Source: a virus. From it: DNA of 28,293 nucleotides. The DNA is taken from positions 1-28,293 of IMG/VR virus record IMGVR_UViG_3300037827_000025, one strand, 5' to 3'. The notes under the pieces are model-generated. The model saw nothing but the letters and a program-made list of their open reading frames with translations. It was not told where the DNA came from and made no database searches. Position 1 is the first letter of the stretch, and every line of letters starts with the position of its first letter. The position numbers and the translations under genes are program-made. Below are positions 11,210 through 19,064 of the stretch, piece by piece.

Positions 11210-12789
11210 TCGACCTACTTGGCCGTAAGCGCCGCCGCAAAGAAGCAGAGTTGCGTGAGCGTGAACTCATCCTGGCCGAGAAGCAGGCCGACATCGCGGA
11301 TCGCAAGCTGAAGCAGCAGCAGAAGATCATCCGCATGATGCAGGAGGAAAACTCAAAGGATATGGGCAAGGGCGTGATGGTTCCGCTGGCTGCTCCTGTG
11401 CTGATGCCTGCTGTTGTGCCTGAGGGCGAAACCACAGCTATTGCCATGGATAGCTGTGGCTCGATCTACTCCTACGCATCCGAAGGCGTGCCGAACTTCT
11501 ACGGGACGTTCATGGGCTACCCTGCCCTGGCCGCTCTTAGCCAGTCCAGCGACTACCGCGCCGTCGCAGAGACCACGGCCACTGAGATGACCCGCGAGTG
11601 GGGTCGCTTCAAGATTGATGAGCCCGATATCGAGCAAAGCGATGACATGACCGCTGCCGAGCTTGAGGCGTACAAAGAGAGCAAGTCCGCCGAAAGCGCA
11701 GCCAGGCAGATGAAGATCAACAAGATCAATGACGCCTTCGACGAGTACGGAATCCGCTCACTGGTGCGCAAGGCTATTGAGGTCGAGATGGGCATGGGTC
11801 GCGCCCAGATCTACATCAAGCTTGATGGCGGCCAGAAGGATGAAAACCCCTTCCTGCTGAATAATGTCGGGGTCAAGAGAGGTTCGCTCAAGGGGTTCCG
11901 CCTCATTGAACCAATGTGGTCGACACCAAGCGTGTACAACGCCGCCGATCCGACTGCCGAGGACTTCTACAAGCCAACGCAGTGGTTTGTCCTGGGTAAG
12001 TCTGTCCACTCTGATCGCCTGATGACGCTGATCATGCGCCCAGTGCCTGACATGCTGAAGCCAGCCTACAACTTCGGCGGCATCTCCATGTTCCAGCTCA
12101 TGAAACCGTACGTTGAGCGCTACCAGCGCACTGCCGACAGCATCAGTTGGGTGGTACAGGCGTTCAGCTTGACCATCCTGCACACCGACATGAGCGGCAT
12201 CCTGGCTGATGGCGAGAGTGATGCCAACCTGTGGATGCGCGCAGGCATGTTCAACCGCTATCGCGAAAACTCAGGGATGATGCTGGCGGATAAGGAAAGC
12301 GAAGAGATCAGCCAGATCAATACGCCTCTGTCCGGCCTGCATGAGCTGCTGAGCAAGAGCCAGGAGCAGATGGGCGGCCCGAGCCACACCCCAATGGTCA
12401 AGCTGTTGGGCGTAACTCAATCCGGCCTGGGCGGCGGCGCTGAGGGCGAGATCACCGTTTATCGTGACTACATCATGGCGCAGAACGAAGCCCATGTTCG
12501 CCCGATCATCAAGAAGATTGCCGACCTGGTCCAGCTGGATCTGTTCGGCGAAGTCGATCCGGCCATCGTCTGGGAGTTCAACCCGCTTGAGCAGTTGAAC
12601 GAAAAAGAGCTGGCCGAGACGCAAGAGATCAAAATGCGCACTGCCAAGGATGGTGTTGATGGCAACATCATCTCCCCTCAGGAGGCGCGCAAGGCATTGT
12701 CCAAGGACGAGCAAAGCCCGTACAGCGGGATTGATGTTGACGATGTGCCGAGCGGTGAAATGGAAGGCGACGACACCTTCACCGAATAA
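11206..12789 (+). CDS. Portal protein (DUF1073-type)
   Basis: A 527-aa product coupled by ATGA to the terminase. After a charged, helical N-terminus (RKEAELRERELILAEKQADI) it shows the portal pattern SDYRAVAETTATEMTREWGR, then GRAQIYIKLDGGQK, the 'GFRLIEPMW' strand and LLGVTQSGLGGGAEGEITVY, matching DUF1073 portal proteins of Mu-unlike myophages. The ring forms the DNA entry channel and docks terminase, then the neck. The C-terminal 60 residues are acidic. ATG at 11206. Confidence 0.85.
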   Translation: MIDLLGRKRRRKEAELRERELILAEKQADIADRKLKQQQKIIRMMQEENSKDMGKGVMVPLAAPVLMPAVVPEGETTAIAMDSCGSIYSYASEGVPNFYGTFMGYPALAALSQSSDYRAVAETTATEMTREWGRFKIDEPDIEQSDDMTAAELEAYKESKSAESAARQMKINKINDAFDEYGIRSLVRKAIEVEMGMGRAQIYIKLDGGQKDENPFLLNNVGVKRGSLKGFRLIEPMWSTPSVYNAADPTAEDFYKPTQWFVLGKSVHSDRLMTLIMRPVPDMLKPAYNFGGISMFQLMKPYVERYQRTADSISWVVQAFSLTILHTDMSGILADGESDANLWMRAGMFNRYRENSGMMLADKESEEISQINTPLSGLHELLSKSQEQMGGPSHTPMVKLLGVTQSGLGGGAEGEITVYRDYIMAQNEAHVRPIIKKIADLVQLDLFGEVDPAIVWEFNPLEQLNEKELAETQEIKMRTAKDGVDGNIISPQEARKALSKDEQSPYSGIDVDDVPSGEMEGDDTFTE

Positions 12790-12816
12790 TCAATATGCAG
12801 GCAAGGAGGATCCAGC

Positions 12817-13020
12817 GTGACAGACATCGTTCCTGGCGACGTGGTTGCATTGAAATCTGGCGGTCGTGACATGGTAGTCATTGCACGCTCCGAATCCGGC
12901 GAGGAAGGCCCTCGCGTTGAAGTCATGTGGCAAGCCGAGCTTGAAAGTCGGCCCATGTCACGTATAGTTCCAGTTGTCGCGCTGGTGAAGCGCAATCCAA
13001 TTGACAGGGGTGATGTGTGA
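12817..13020 (+). CDS. DUF2158-like small protein, copy 1
   Basis: A 67-aa product from a GTG at 12817 with AAGGAGG upstream. The start PGDVVALKSGGRDMVV matches DUF2158 (YodC-like; family pattern 'GDvVxLKSGGPxMTV'), a small SH3-type beta domain of unknown function. It lies between the portal and the MuF-like gene, an unusual place for it. The next gene is a related copy. Function unknown; a minor capsid or packaging role is only a guess. Confidence 0.75.
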   Translation: MTDIVPGDVVALKSGGRDMVVIARSESGEEGPRVEVMWQAELESRPMSRIVPVVALVKRNPIDRGDV

Positions 13021-13241
13021 GTGAGATTAAGGTTGGTGACGTTGTTGAGTTCAAAAGTTACAGCCCGCGCATGGTTGTGGTTAAAACTTTTAAGGATGAT
13101 GACGGTGTCGACGGCGTAGTTGTAACTTGGTTTCGGGAGTCCGATGGTGAGATCCGCGAGGATAACGTTGCTGCATCGGCCCTGGTGAAGAGTGCCGATT
13201 ACCGCCGCGCAGTTCTGCCCATCAAAGGCGATATCGCATGA
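13017..13241 (+). CDS. DUF2158-like small protein, copy 2
   Basis: A 74-aa product starting with GTG at 13017, overlapping the first copy's stop as GTGA. KVGDVVEFKSYSPRMVVVKT aligns with the first copy and both continue to a VVxxLVK-type strand (VPVVALVK / AASALVK). The two are about 30-40 per cent alike by eye. This suggests tandem duplication followed by divergence; copy 2 has lost the SGG part of the motif. Function unknown. Confidence 0.7.
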   Translation: MSEIKVGDVVEFKSYSPRMVVVKTFKDDDGVDGVVVTWFRESDGEIREDNVAASALVKSADYRRAVLPIKGDIA

Positions 13242-13447
13242 CACTAAAGACTCAAATAAAGTGGCTGTTTGGGTGGCGGCCAAAGACGATTCATGACGTT
13301 CATGAGCATCTTTCGTTGCCTTTTAACCGCAATCCGACCCGAAAGGACTGCGAGCGTTTTGGCGTCCCATTCCCAGCTATGCCAAGGACTGCGCCAAAGG
13401 CTCCGCCGCCGCCACCTGAATGGGCGCAATGCCGCCGTGACCATTAA
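13238..13447 (+). CDS. Small hypothetical protein
   Basis: A 69-aa product starting by ATGA overlap at 13238. It is basic and proline-rich towards the end (PRTAPKAPPPPPEWAQCRRDH). No domain recognised. Its 3' end overlaps the probable start of the next gene by about 11 bases, so it may be a coupling or scaffolding peptide or simply a small early head gene; evidence is only the frame and its junctions. Confidence 0.5.
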   Translation: MTLKTQIKWLFGWRPKTIHDVHEHLSLPFNRNPTRKDCERFGVPFPAMPRTAPKAPPPPPEWAQCRRDH

Positions 13448-14213
13448 ACGCAAAAGAGCAGTTCTGCCCGACTTCAAGCCAAACGCTGGAGTCCGGGCGG
13501 AATATCGCGCAGAGCTAAACAGACTGTTGCGCAGCGCTCGCAATGAGGTTGTGGCAGCCGTGGCTGATTACTGGCAGACACCTCAGCCCGTCGCCATGGA
13601 CGCCGCCCACGATCTGCTGGCTCGCATAATTGATAATCTCATCGGGCGCTGGATGACCAGCCTCGACACCCTCCCCCAGCGTATCGCCAAGAAGTTCGTC
13701 GGCCAGACCTCATCAAGCTTTGACCGCAACTTCAGCGCGGCGCTTCGCAAGTCCGGCTTTACTGTCGATCTCCAGCTAACCGACTTCACCCGCCAGGCAA
13801 TGCGGGAGTCTGTCGGCATGAACGTCGGCCTGATCAAATCCATCCCTGGCGAGTACCTGGGCGACGTGCAAAAGTACGTATGGGAATCGGTAGAGGCTGG
13901 CTTCGATCTCAAAACATTGACCGATAACCTAGACCACGCCTATCATATCGGCAGAAACCGCTGCAAGTTGATTGCGCGAGATCAGGCGAACAAGGTGCAT
14001 GCCGTCATGGAACAAGCTCGACGCAAAGAGCTTGGCATCAAGGAGGCTATCTGGCGCCACTCAACAGCAGCGAAAGAGCCGCGCAAATCTCACGTAGAGG
14101 CGAACGGCAAGAAGTTCGATATTGAGAAAGGGATGTATCTGGATGGCGAGTGGATTTTGCCAGGCCAGAAGATCAATTGCGGTTGCACCTCTAGGGCAGT
14201 TATTGAATGGTAA
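13437..14213 (+). CDS. MuF/SPP1 gp7-like minor head protein
   Basis: About 258 aa when started at the GTG at 13437 (MTIKRKRAVLPDFKPNAGVR). The frame runs back to 13269, but that part is Arg/Ser-rich and lies within the upstream gene. The core shows NVGLIKSIPGEYLGDVQKYV, AGFDLKTLTDNLDH and RCKLIARDQANKVHAVMEQAR, then the C-terminal KINCGCTSRAVIEW with a CxC, the hallmark of the Mu gpF/SPP1 gp7 family. These proteins sit near the portal in procapsids and are often ejected. Start choice is uncertain because the ribosome site is weak. Confidence 0.8.
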   Translation: MTIKRKRAVLPDFKPNAGVRAEYRAELNRLLRSARNEVVAAVADYWQTPQPVAMDAAHDLLARIIDNLIGRWMTSLDTLPQRIAKKFVGQTSSSFDRNFSAALRKSGFTVDLQLTDFTRQAMRESVGMNVGLIKSIPGEYLGDVQKYVWESVEAGFDLKTLTDNLDHAYHIGRNRCKLIARDQANKVHAVMEQARRKELGIKEAIWRHSTAAKEPRKSHVEANGKKFDIEKGMYLDGEWILPGQKINCGCTSRAVIEW

Positions 14214-15388
14214 CCAGAAACATCGCCTTTGATGAGTCGGTTCGCTCCATTGATGAGAGTGGGCATCTACGCGTCGCAAAAACAGTTATCAGCAAGGCTC
14301 AGGTTGATCCGTACTTCGGTCGCGAGATCCCCGGCTATGACCCCAAGACAAATATTCACAAGCTTGGCCTTGATCCTGGTCGCATCTATCAGATGTTGCG
14401 AGACCCTATCGAGCTGGAGAAGTCCGCAGATACCGCAAAGGGCAAACAGATCCTCTTCAAGCACATCTATGTAGACTCCAAAACTCCAGAAAAAGAACTC
14501 ACCGTTGGCGCTATCGGCTCCGACGTGACGTATGAGGATGGCAAGCTTTATGCTGACCTGACATTCTGGGATGATGAGGCAATCTCGCTCATCGACTCGG
14601 AAAAGATGGAGCAGCTGTCATACTCCTACTACTTCGACCCTGTTATGACGCCAGGGGATTTTGAAGGCGTTGCATTCGATGGCGTCATGCGCAACATCCA
14701 CGGCAACCACCTCGCACTGGTTGAGCGTGGTAGAATCGGTCGGGACGCAGTAATTAGCGACTCACTACCCCTTGAAATGAGGTTGAATATGAAACTCAAG
14801 AAAGGCGCTTTGGCGCTGATTACTGCCCGGTTGCGTGCGACTGCGCAAGACGGTGTTACGCCGGAACTCGAAAAAGCTCTGCGCGCCATTGTTGGCGATG
14901 AAGAGATGGATAAGGTTGCCGGTGAGCTGGGCGCTGATGAAGCCCCTGAAGATCTCACTGCCAGCGATGAAGATCCTAAGCCGCCAAAGACCGCTGACGA
15001 CGAAGACGAAGGCAAGAAAGCCGACGCCTTGCGCAAGCGCTTGGAAGAAGACGACAAGGACGACAAGGACGCGAAGAAAGACGGCAAGCGCGCAACTGCC
15101 GCTGATGCCGACTCTATCGCAGCCGCTGTCGGTGCTCGCCTGGAAGGCAAGTATGCCGCCCGCGATGCCGTAGAACCCCTGGTTGGCCGCATCGCAATGG
15201 ATGGCTTCACCGATGCAGCATCGATCTATGCCTACGCCCTCAAGCAAAAAGGCATCGCCTGCGACGGCATCAACGAAGCCGGTCTGAAGGCGTTGGTCTC
15301 CATGCAGCGTGACGCGAAGCCTGCTCACCGCGAAGCCGCTTATGACTCGGCCCCTTCCACTCTCACCAGCCGCTTCAAGCAGGCATAA
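14207..15388 (+). CDS. DUF2213-type prohead protease with acidic scaffold-like C-terminus
   Basis: A 393-aa product. The first 180 residues (AKTVISKAQVDPYFGREIPG, YEDGKLYADLTFWDDEAISL, QLSYSYYF and NHLALVERGRIGRDAV) match DUF2213, a prohead maturation serine-protease family of phages. Residues about 245-290 are a highly acidic and lysine-rich linker (EDDKDDKDAKKDGKR), followed by helical sequence, as in scaffold domains. The gene overlaps the MuF-like stop by seven bases. A strong internal Shine-Dalgarno and ATG at 14789 suggests a shorter scaffold product (separate entry). The protease cuts scaffold and capsid during maturation. Confidence 0.85.
   Translation: MVTRNIAFDESVRSIDESGHLRVAKTVISKAQVDPYFGREIPGYDPKTNIHKLGLDPGRIYQMLRDPIELEKSADTAKGKQILFKHIYVDSKTPEKELTVGAIGSDVTYEDGKLYADLTFWDDEAISLIDSEKMEQLSYSYYFDPVMTPGDFEGVAFDGVMRNIHGNHLALVERGRIGRDAVISDSLPLEMRLNMKLKKGALALITARLRATAQDGVTPELEKALRAIVGDEEMDKVAGELGADEAPEDLTASDEDPKPPKTADDEDEGKKADALRKRLEEDDKDDKDAKKDGKRATAADADSIAAAVGARLEGKYAARDAVEPLVGRIAMDGFTDAASIYAYALKQKGIACDGINEAGLKALVSMQRDAKPAHREAAYDSAPSTLTSRFKQA
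14789..15388 (+). CDS. Possible nested scaffold protein (internal start of the protease gene)
   Basis: GAGG at 14779-14782 lies six bases before an in-frame ATG at 14789 (codon 195), an optimal spacing better than that of the full-length start. It would make a 199-aa protein, MKLKKGALALITARLRATAQ onward, consisting of exactly the acidic scaffold-like part without the protease. Lambda C/Nu3 and several other phages make their scaffold this way. The site is seen; its use is inference. Confidence 0.5.
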   Translation: MKLKKGALALITARLRATAQDGVTPELEKALRAIVGDEEMDKVAGELGADEAPEDLTASDEDPKPPKTADDEDEGKKADALRKRLEEDDKDDKDAKKDGKRATAADADSIAAAVGARLEGKYAARDAVEPLVGRIAMDGFTDAASIYAYALKQKGIACDGINEAGLKALVSMQRDAKPAHREAAYDSAPSTLTSRFKQA

Positions 15389-15398
15389 GGAGTATTCC

Positions 15399-15866
15399 AT
15401 GTCTTTCCAACGTGGTTTGAATCGTGATCTTCCACGCGGCGTGGCGGGCGACTTCGCTTCGACCAACCCGCGCAACTCCATCCTGGCCGGTGAAGCATCC
15501 CTGCGCACATTCGAAGCCATTAAGGTTGGCGGGTTTGCTTTTGCTGACCTCACGACCGGTCTCGTTTATGAGGACTACAACACCGGTCGCGTAATCGGCT
15601 TTGTTCATCGTAATAACCAAGCAGTCGTTCCGCTCGGCCAAGCTGCCAGTATGCTGATTCCGGCAGGCAAGGAAATTGCACTGTTCTCAAATGGGGACTT
15701 CTACGCCATCGCACCTGCGGCAGTTTTGCCAGGCGCGGCGGTTTACGCGCTGGAAGTGGATGGTAGCATTGCAGTAACTGCCGACAATGCACAGCCGACC
15801 AACTTCAAGTTCGCCGAGGCTGCCGCATCTGGCGCCCTGGTGAAAATCACTCGTTTCTCGATCTAA
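15399..15866 (+). CDS. Capsid decoration / cement-like protein
   Basis: About 155 aa. ATG at 15399 with AAGGAG at 15387-15392. The sequence is beta-rich with the FVHRNNQAVVPLGQAASMLI, GKEIALFSNGDFYA and AVYALEVDGSI pattern, close to phage structural cement proteins such as gp24-like proteins that trimerise on the capsid surface. Position between protease/scaffold and major capsid is the classic one. It likely stabilises the expanded shell. Confidence 0.7.
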   Translation: MSFQRGLNRDLPRGVAGDFASTNPRNSILAGEASLRTFEAIKVGGFAFADLTTGLVYEDYNTGRVIGFVHRNNQAVVPLGQAASMLIPAGKEIALFSNGDFYAIAPAAVLPGAAVYALEVDGSIAVTADNAQPTNFKFAEAAASGALVKITRFSI

Positions 15867-15876
15867 GGGGGCAAAC

Positions 15877-16893
15877 ATGAACCTGCACGATTTGCAGCAA
15901 AACGCGGGCATTGTGTTCGCCACCGGCTACGCGCCGAACGTACTGAGCGTGCAAGAGCGCTCTCGCATGGAGGGCGAGCTGCGTCGTGTAGCGATGGACG
16001 CCGCACCACTGCTCACCGCGCCCAACGCCGGTATCCTGTCGTTGTTCACTACCTACGTGGACCCTCGCGTGATCGAGACCCTGGTTGAGCCTATGAAGGC
16101 CGCCCAGATCTTCGGCGAGACCAAAAAAGGCAGCTGGACTGACGATTTCCTGCAATTCCCAATCGCTGAATCGACCGGTGAAACCTCGTCCTATGACGAC
16201 TTCTCCGAAAACGGCATGGCGAACACCAACGTTAACTGGGAAACCCGCGACACGTACTACTACCAGACCATCATCGAGCTGGGCGAGCGTGAAGTTGAAC
16301 GTGCCGGTGCTGCGAAGCTGGACTGGGTAGCGCGCAAGCAGATCTCCGCGGCTCTGACGCTGAACAAGTTCCAGAACAAGACCTACTTCTACGGCGTCGC
16401 CGGTCTGCGCAACTGGGGCATCCTGAATGACCCTTCGCTGCTGCCATCGGTAACTCTGCCGACGTGGGTTGGAGCTGACGGTCAAGTGGTCTACAACGGC
16501 ATCGCTCAGCTGTATGGCGAGCTGGTAGGCCAAACCGCTGGCCTGATCGACCGCAGCACTCCAATGATCCTGCTGATGTCGCCACAGGCCGAAGCGGCGT
16601 TCACCCGTACCAACCAGTACAACGTGAACGTGAACGATCAGATCACCAAGAACTTCCCGAACCTGGAAATTCAAACCGCTCCGGAGATGTCGACCGATGC
16701 CGGTGAAGTGATCAAGCTGATCGTGAAGAACTACGAGGGCGTCGACACCGTTGAGCCGACTTTCACCGAGAAGATGCGCGTGCATCCGATGGTTCTCGGC
16801 CTGTCGAGCTGGCGTCAAAAGCGTTCTCAGGGTACTGTGGGCACCATCATCTACCGTCCGATCTTCGTCGCCAGCGCCCTGGTGCAGATCTAA
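15877..16893 (+). CDS. Major capsid protein (DUF2184 type, HK97 fold)
   Basis: A 338-aa product with an AGGGGG ribosome site. It shows the DUF2184 pattern: TTYVDPRVIETLVEPMKAAQ, then TRDTYYYQTIIELGEREVER in the E-loop and P-domain region, FYGVAGLRNWGILNDPSLL, and the end KMRVHPMVLGLSSWRQKRSQ with a final IIYRPIFVASALVQI. DUF2184 capsids go with DUF1073 portals and DUF2213 proteases, as here. No long N-terminal scaffold is seen, so scaffold is supplied separately. It should be highly expressed. Confidence 0.9.
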   Translation: MNLHDLQQNAGIVFATGYAPNVLSVQERSRMEGELRRVAMDAAPLLTAPNAGILSLFTTYVDPRVIETLVEPMKAAQIFGETKKGSWTDDFLQFPIAESTGETSSYDDFSENGMANTNVNWETRDTYYYQTIIELGEREVERAGAAKLDWVARKQISAALTLNKFQNKTYFYGVAGLRNWGILNDPSLLPSVTLPTWVGADGQVVYNGIAQLYGELVGQTAGLIDRSTPMILLMSPQAEAAFTRTNQYNVNVNDQITKNFPNLEIQTAPEMSTDAGEVIKLIVKNYEGVDTVEPTFTEKMRVHPMVLGLSSWRQKRSQGTVGTIIYRPIFVASALVQI

Positions 16894-16900
16894 ACCGTTC

Positions 16901-16920
16901 GGCGGGGCTTCGGCCTCGCC
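16901..16920 (+). terminator. UUCG-loop hairpin after the major capsid gene
   Basis: GGCGGGGC (16901-16908), loop TTCG, GCCTCGCC (16913-16920): eight pairs with one G-T, capped by a very stable tetraloop. No T tract follows, so it is more likely an mRNA stabiliser or a weak attenuator separating the abundant capsid message from the connectors than a full terminator. Confidence 0.5.
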
Positions 16921-16938
16921 CTACTCAAGGAGTTAGAC

Positions 16939-17271
16939 ATGTCCACTGTGACTATCGGCTGCAAACTGCCTAACGGCATCTTCATGCAACAAGGCGAGAC
17001 CCGCGTCCGCATCAATGGCTGGAACAACAACACCATTCAGGGGCTGGCGCACGGCATCACCTACGATGTTCCTGCATCACTGTGGGAATACTGGAGCAAA
17101 GAACACGCAGAATCCAAGCTGCTGACCAATGGCCTGATCTTCGCCGAGGAAACCTCCAAGAAGGCCAAGGACAAAGCCAAGGATCTGAAGGATCAGAAGT
17201 CCGGTCATGAGCAATTGCCTCAGATCAAAGAAACCGACAAGGCTGGTATCCTCGGCAAGTCGGACGCCTGA
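16939..17271 (+). CDS. Head-proximal hypothetical protein
   Basis: A 110-aa product, AAGGAG upstream of the ATG at 16939. The N-terminal half is beta-rich (VTIGCKLPNGIFMQQGETRV, INGWNNNTIQGLAHGITYDV); the last 40 residues are charged and helical (KKAKDKAKDLKDQKSGHEQL). Small proteins at this location in DUF2184-type myophages are head or connector accessory proteins; no precise function. The next gene starts three bases after its stop. Confidence 0.65.
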   Translation: MSTVTIGCKLPNGIFMQQGETRVRINGWNNNTIQGLAHGITYDVPASLWEYWSKEHAESKLLTNGLIFAEETSKKAKDKAKDLKDQKSGHEQLPQIKETDKAGILGKSDA

Positions 17272-17273
17272 CC

Positions 17274-17732
17274 ATGGATGACGTCGTAGTCTTCGATCAA
17301 GTTGAGTTTAGGGCTCTGTACCCGAAAATCACGGCTACCGATGCTCAGCTTGAAGACTACTTCGCCATGGCTGAGACATTCCTAGACAACACCAAGTGCA
17401 GCATCGTAAAGGACTTGAAAGCTCGCAAGCGCATGCTGTATTTGCTGGTTGCACACATTGCCACACTGACAGGGCAGGCTGAAGCCGGTAACAACGTCGT
17501 CGGGCGCATCTCCAGCGCGACTGAGGGCAGCGTTTCCATCGGTCTGGACTACGGCACCATGGGCAACAATGAGCGCTGGTATCTCCAGACTCCGTGGGGC
17601 GCCATGTACTGGCAGCTAACCAAGAAGTATCGGTCGGCTGTCTACCGCATGGGTATTGCGCCTATGCCTGTCCAGCGCACCTATGTGCGGCAGCAGTACG
17701 ATTCCGCTGGCCGACTTGTCGGCGAGGGCTGA
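17274..17732 (+). CDS. Head-tail connector, DUF4054-like
   Basis: A 152-aa product. The start VEFRALYPKITATDAQLEDY followed by FAMAETFLDN and LYLLVAHIATL is the helical adaptor pattern (gp6/gp15-like, DUF4054) that binds below the portal. The centre has GRISSATEGSVSIGLDYG, also typical. Ends in RTYVRQQYDSAGRLVGEG. It extends the neck channel for DNA. Context: first of four neck genes. Confidence 0.75.
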   Translation: MDDVVVFDQVEFRALYPKITATDAQLEDYFAMAETFLDNTKCSIVKDLKARKRMLYLLVAHIATLTGQAEAGNNVVGRISSATEGSVSIGLDYGTMGNNERWYLQTPWGAMYWQLTKKYRSAVYRMGIAPMPVQRTYVRQQYDSAGRLVGEG

Positions 17733-17734
17733 AC

Positions 17735-18154
17735 ATGAGCAAGCTGACTGACATGCTCGACAAATACCGCAAAAGCGGCTCGCTTGGCATGAAGGTCGGC
17801 ATCCTGGCGGATAAGACTTATCCGGACGGCATGAAAGTCGCGCATGTAGGCTGGATCAACGATCAGGGGGCGCCGCACGCGCACATCCCGTCGCGGCCAT
17901 TCTTTCGTGAGACCGTATTCAGGAATCAAGCCGTCATCCCTAAGATGGTGGCTGCCCTGCTCAAGAACAACGAGCCAGAGACGGTCCTGAGGCTGGTTGG
18001 TGAGCATATGGCTGGCGAATTCACGGATGCCGTGATGACCTGGAAAGATCCGCCGAACGCACAGAGCACCATCGACGCCAAAGGATACGATGCCCCTCTT
18101 CGCGCCAATGACAAGCTTCTGCGCAACTCCTTCAGCTACGAGATCGAGCAATGA
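17735..18154 (+). CDS. Tail completion / HK97 gp10-like neck protein
   Basis: A 139-aa product. ATG at 17735, two bases after the upstream stop, is preferred to an in-frame start at 17594 inside that gene. The pattern MKVGILADKTYPDGMKVAHV, WINDQGAPHAHIPSRPFFRE and DKLLRNSFSYEIE is characteristic of gp10-like (HK97) and Mu-type neck proteins. They help attach or stop the tail. The stop overlaps the following start as ATGA. Confidence 0.75.
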   Translation: MSKLTDMLDKYRKSGSLGMKVGILADKTYPDGMKVAHVGWINDQGAPHAHIPSRPFFRETVFRNQAVIPKMVAALLKNNEPETVLRLVGEHMAGEFTDAVMTWKDPPNAQSTIDAKGYDAPLRANDKLLRNSFSYEIEQ

Positions 18155-18558
18155 TCAACGTCCGCGCACTGGCGAACATGGCGACCCAGAACGTCAACCC
18201 CAACATGGTCGTCACCCTTGAGGTGAATACCGGGTTCACGGTGGATGACTACGGCCAGCAAATTCCGTCGCTTGAGTCTCAACAGATCACCGTTCAAACT
18301 CAATCGCTGTCGTCTCGCGAGAAGTACAACTTGGACCTGATCAATCGCCAGGGTGAATTCATTTCGATTTATGCCTACGGCTCGATTGACGGCATCCGCC
18401 GCTGGCTGCAAAAAGGCTCATCCAGGTTCATCTTCCCCGCTTATGGCGAGGCTGACCCGGCTGTCTGGATGGTCGACCAAGTGGCCGAGTCCTTTGCCAC
18501 TTGGACGCGGGTTATCGCCTGGCGCGCAGATCCAATTCCAGCGCCGACCGGGGATTAA
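18151..18558 (+). CDS. Head-tail joining/neck protein
   Basis: A 135-aa product starting with an ATGA overlap. The segment VTLEVNTGFTVDDYGQQIPS and SREKYNLDLINRQGEF, GIRRWLQKGSSRFIF and WTRVIAWRADP is beta-rich and resembles the phage collar/head-closure proteins found between gp10-like and tail terminator genes of DUF3383-sheath phages. I have no firm family name. It ends just before the terminator gene. Confidence 0.65.
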   Translation: MINVRALANMATQNVNPNMVVTLEVNTGFTVDDYGQQIPSLESQQITVQTQSLSSREKYNLDLINRQGEFISIYAYGSIDGIRRWLQKGSSRFIFPAYGEADPAVWMVDQVAESFATWTRVIAWRADPIPAPTGD

Positions 18559-18560
18559 GC

Positions 18561-19058
18561 ATGGCTACCCTTAACGTTACCCATCAAGAAATCTACAAGG
18601 ACATCCGTGGCTTCCTGTTGGGCCTGTTCCCTGGTGCAGAAAAGCAGATCATTCAAGCGATCCAGAACAATGAATCGCTTCCGCATAACGCGGTTGTAAT
18701 GAACATTCTGTTTTCAGATAACTTCGACACGGCCGTCGTGACAGATCTTCCGCCCACCGAAGCCGCAATTCAGAACTCGGTAGAGGTCCGCATGCAGTTA
18801 GACTTCTACGGTCAAAACGCCGAGTCACGCAGTCGCGTCGTAAACAATCTGTGGCGTACTAATTATGCATGCGACCGCCTCTCGGTCTGTCAGCCGCTCT
18901 ACGTTCAGTCGTATAATCGTCACCCGTATGTGAACGACTCCAACCAGTATGAAGATCGCTGGATAATTGATGTCGGACTGCAATACAATCCACAGGTCAC
19001 TGTTGCGCAGGATTTTGCTGATTCCGCGCTGATCACCATAAACCCCGTAACGGAGTAA
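18561..19058 (+). CDS. Neck/tail terminator protein
   Basis: A 165-aa product, ATG at 18561 two bases after the previous stop. The N-terminus YKDIRGFLLGLFPGAEKQII and centre EVRMQLDFYGQNAESRSRVV, then DRWIIDVGLQYNPQVTV, match the tail-terminator group (LIC_12616-like neck proteins) that caps the tube and sheath. Situated immediately before the sheath gene, as usual. Confidence 0.75.
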   Translation: MATLNVTHQEIYKDIRGFLLGLFPGAEKQIIQAIQNNESLPHNAVVMNILFSDNFDTAVVTDLPPTEAAIQNSVEVRMQLDFYGQNAESRSRVVNNLWRTNYACDRLSVCQPLYVQSYNRHPYVNDSNQYEDRWIIDVGLQYNPQVTVAQDFADSALITINPVTE

Positions 19059-19064
19059 CCGCGC

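Noticed and set aside
15847-16818. A 323-codon minus-strand frame opposite the major capsid gene
   Set aside because: Same explanation: antisense shadow of a highly biased coding sequence with a clear DUF2184 product on the plus strand.
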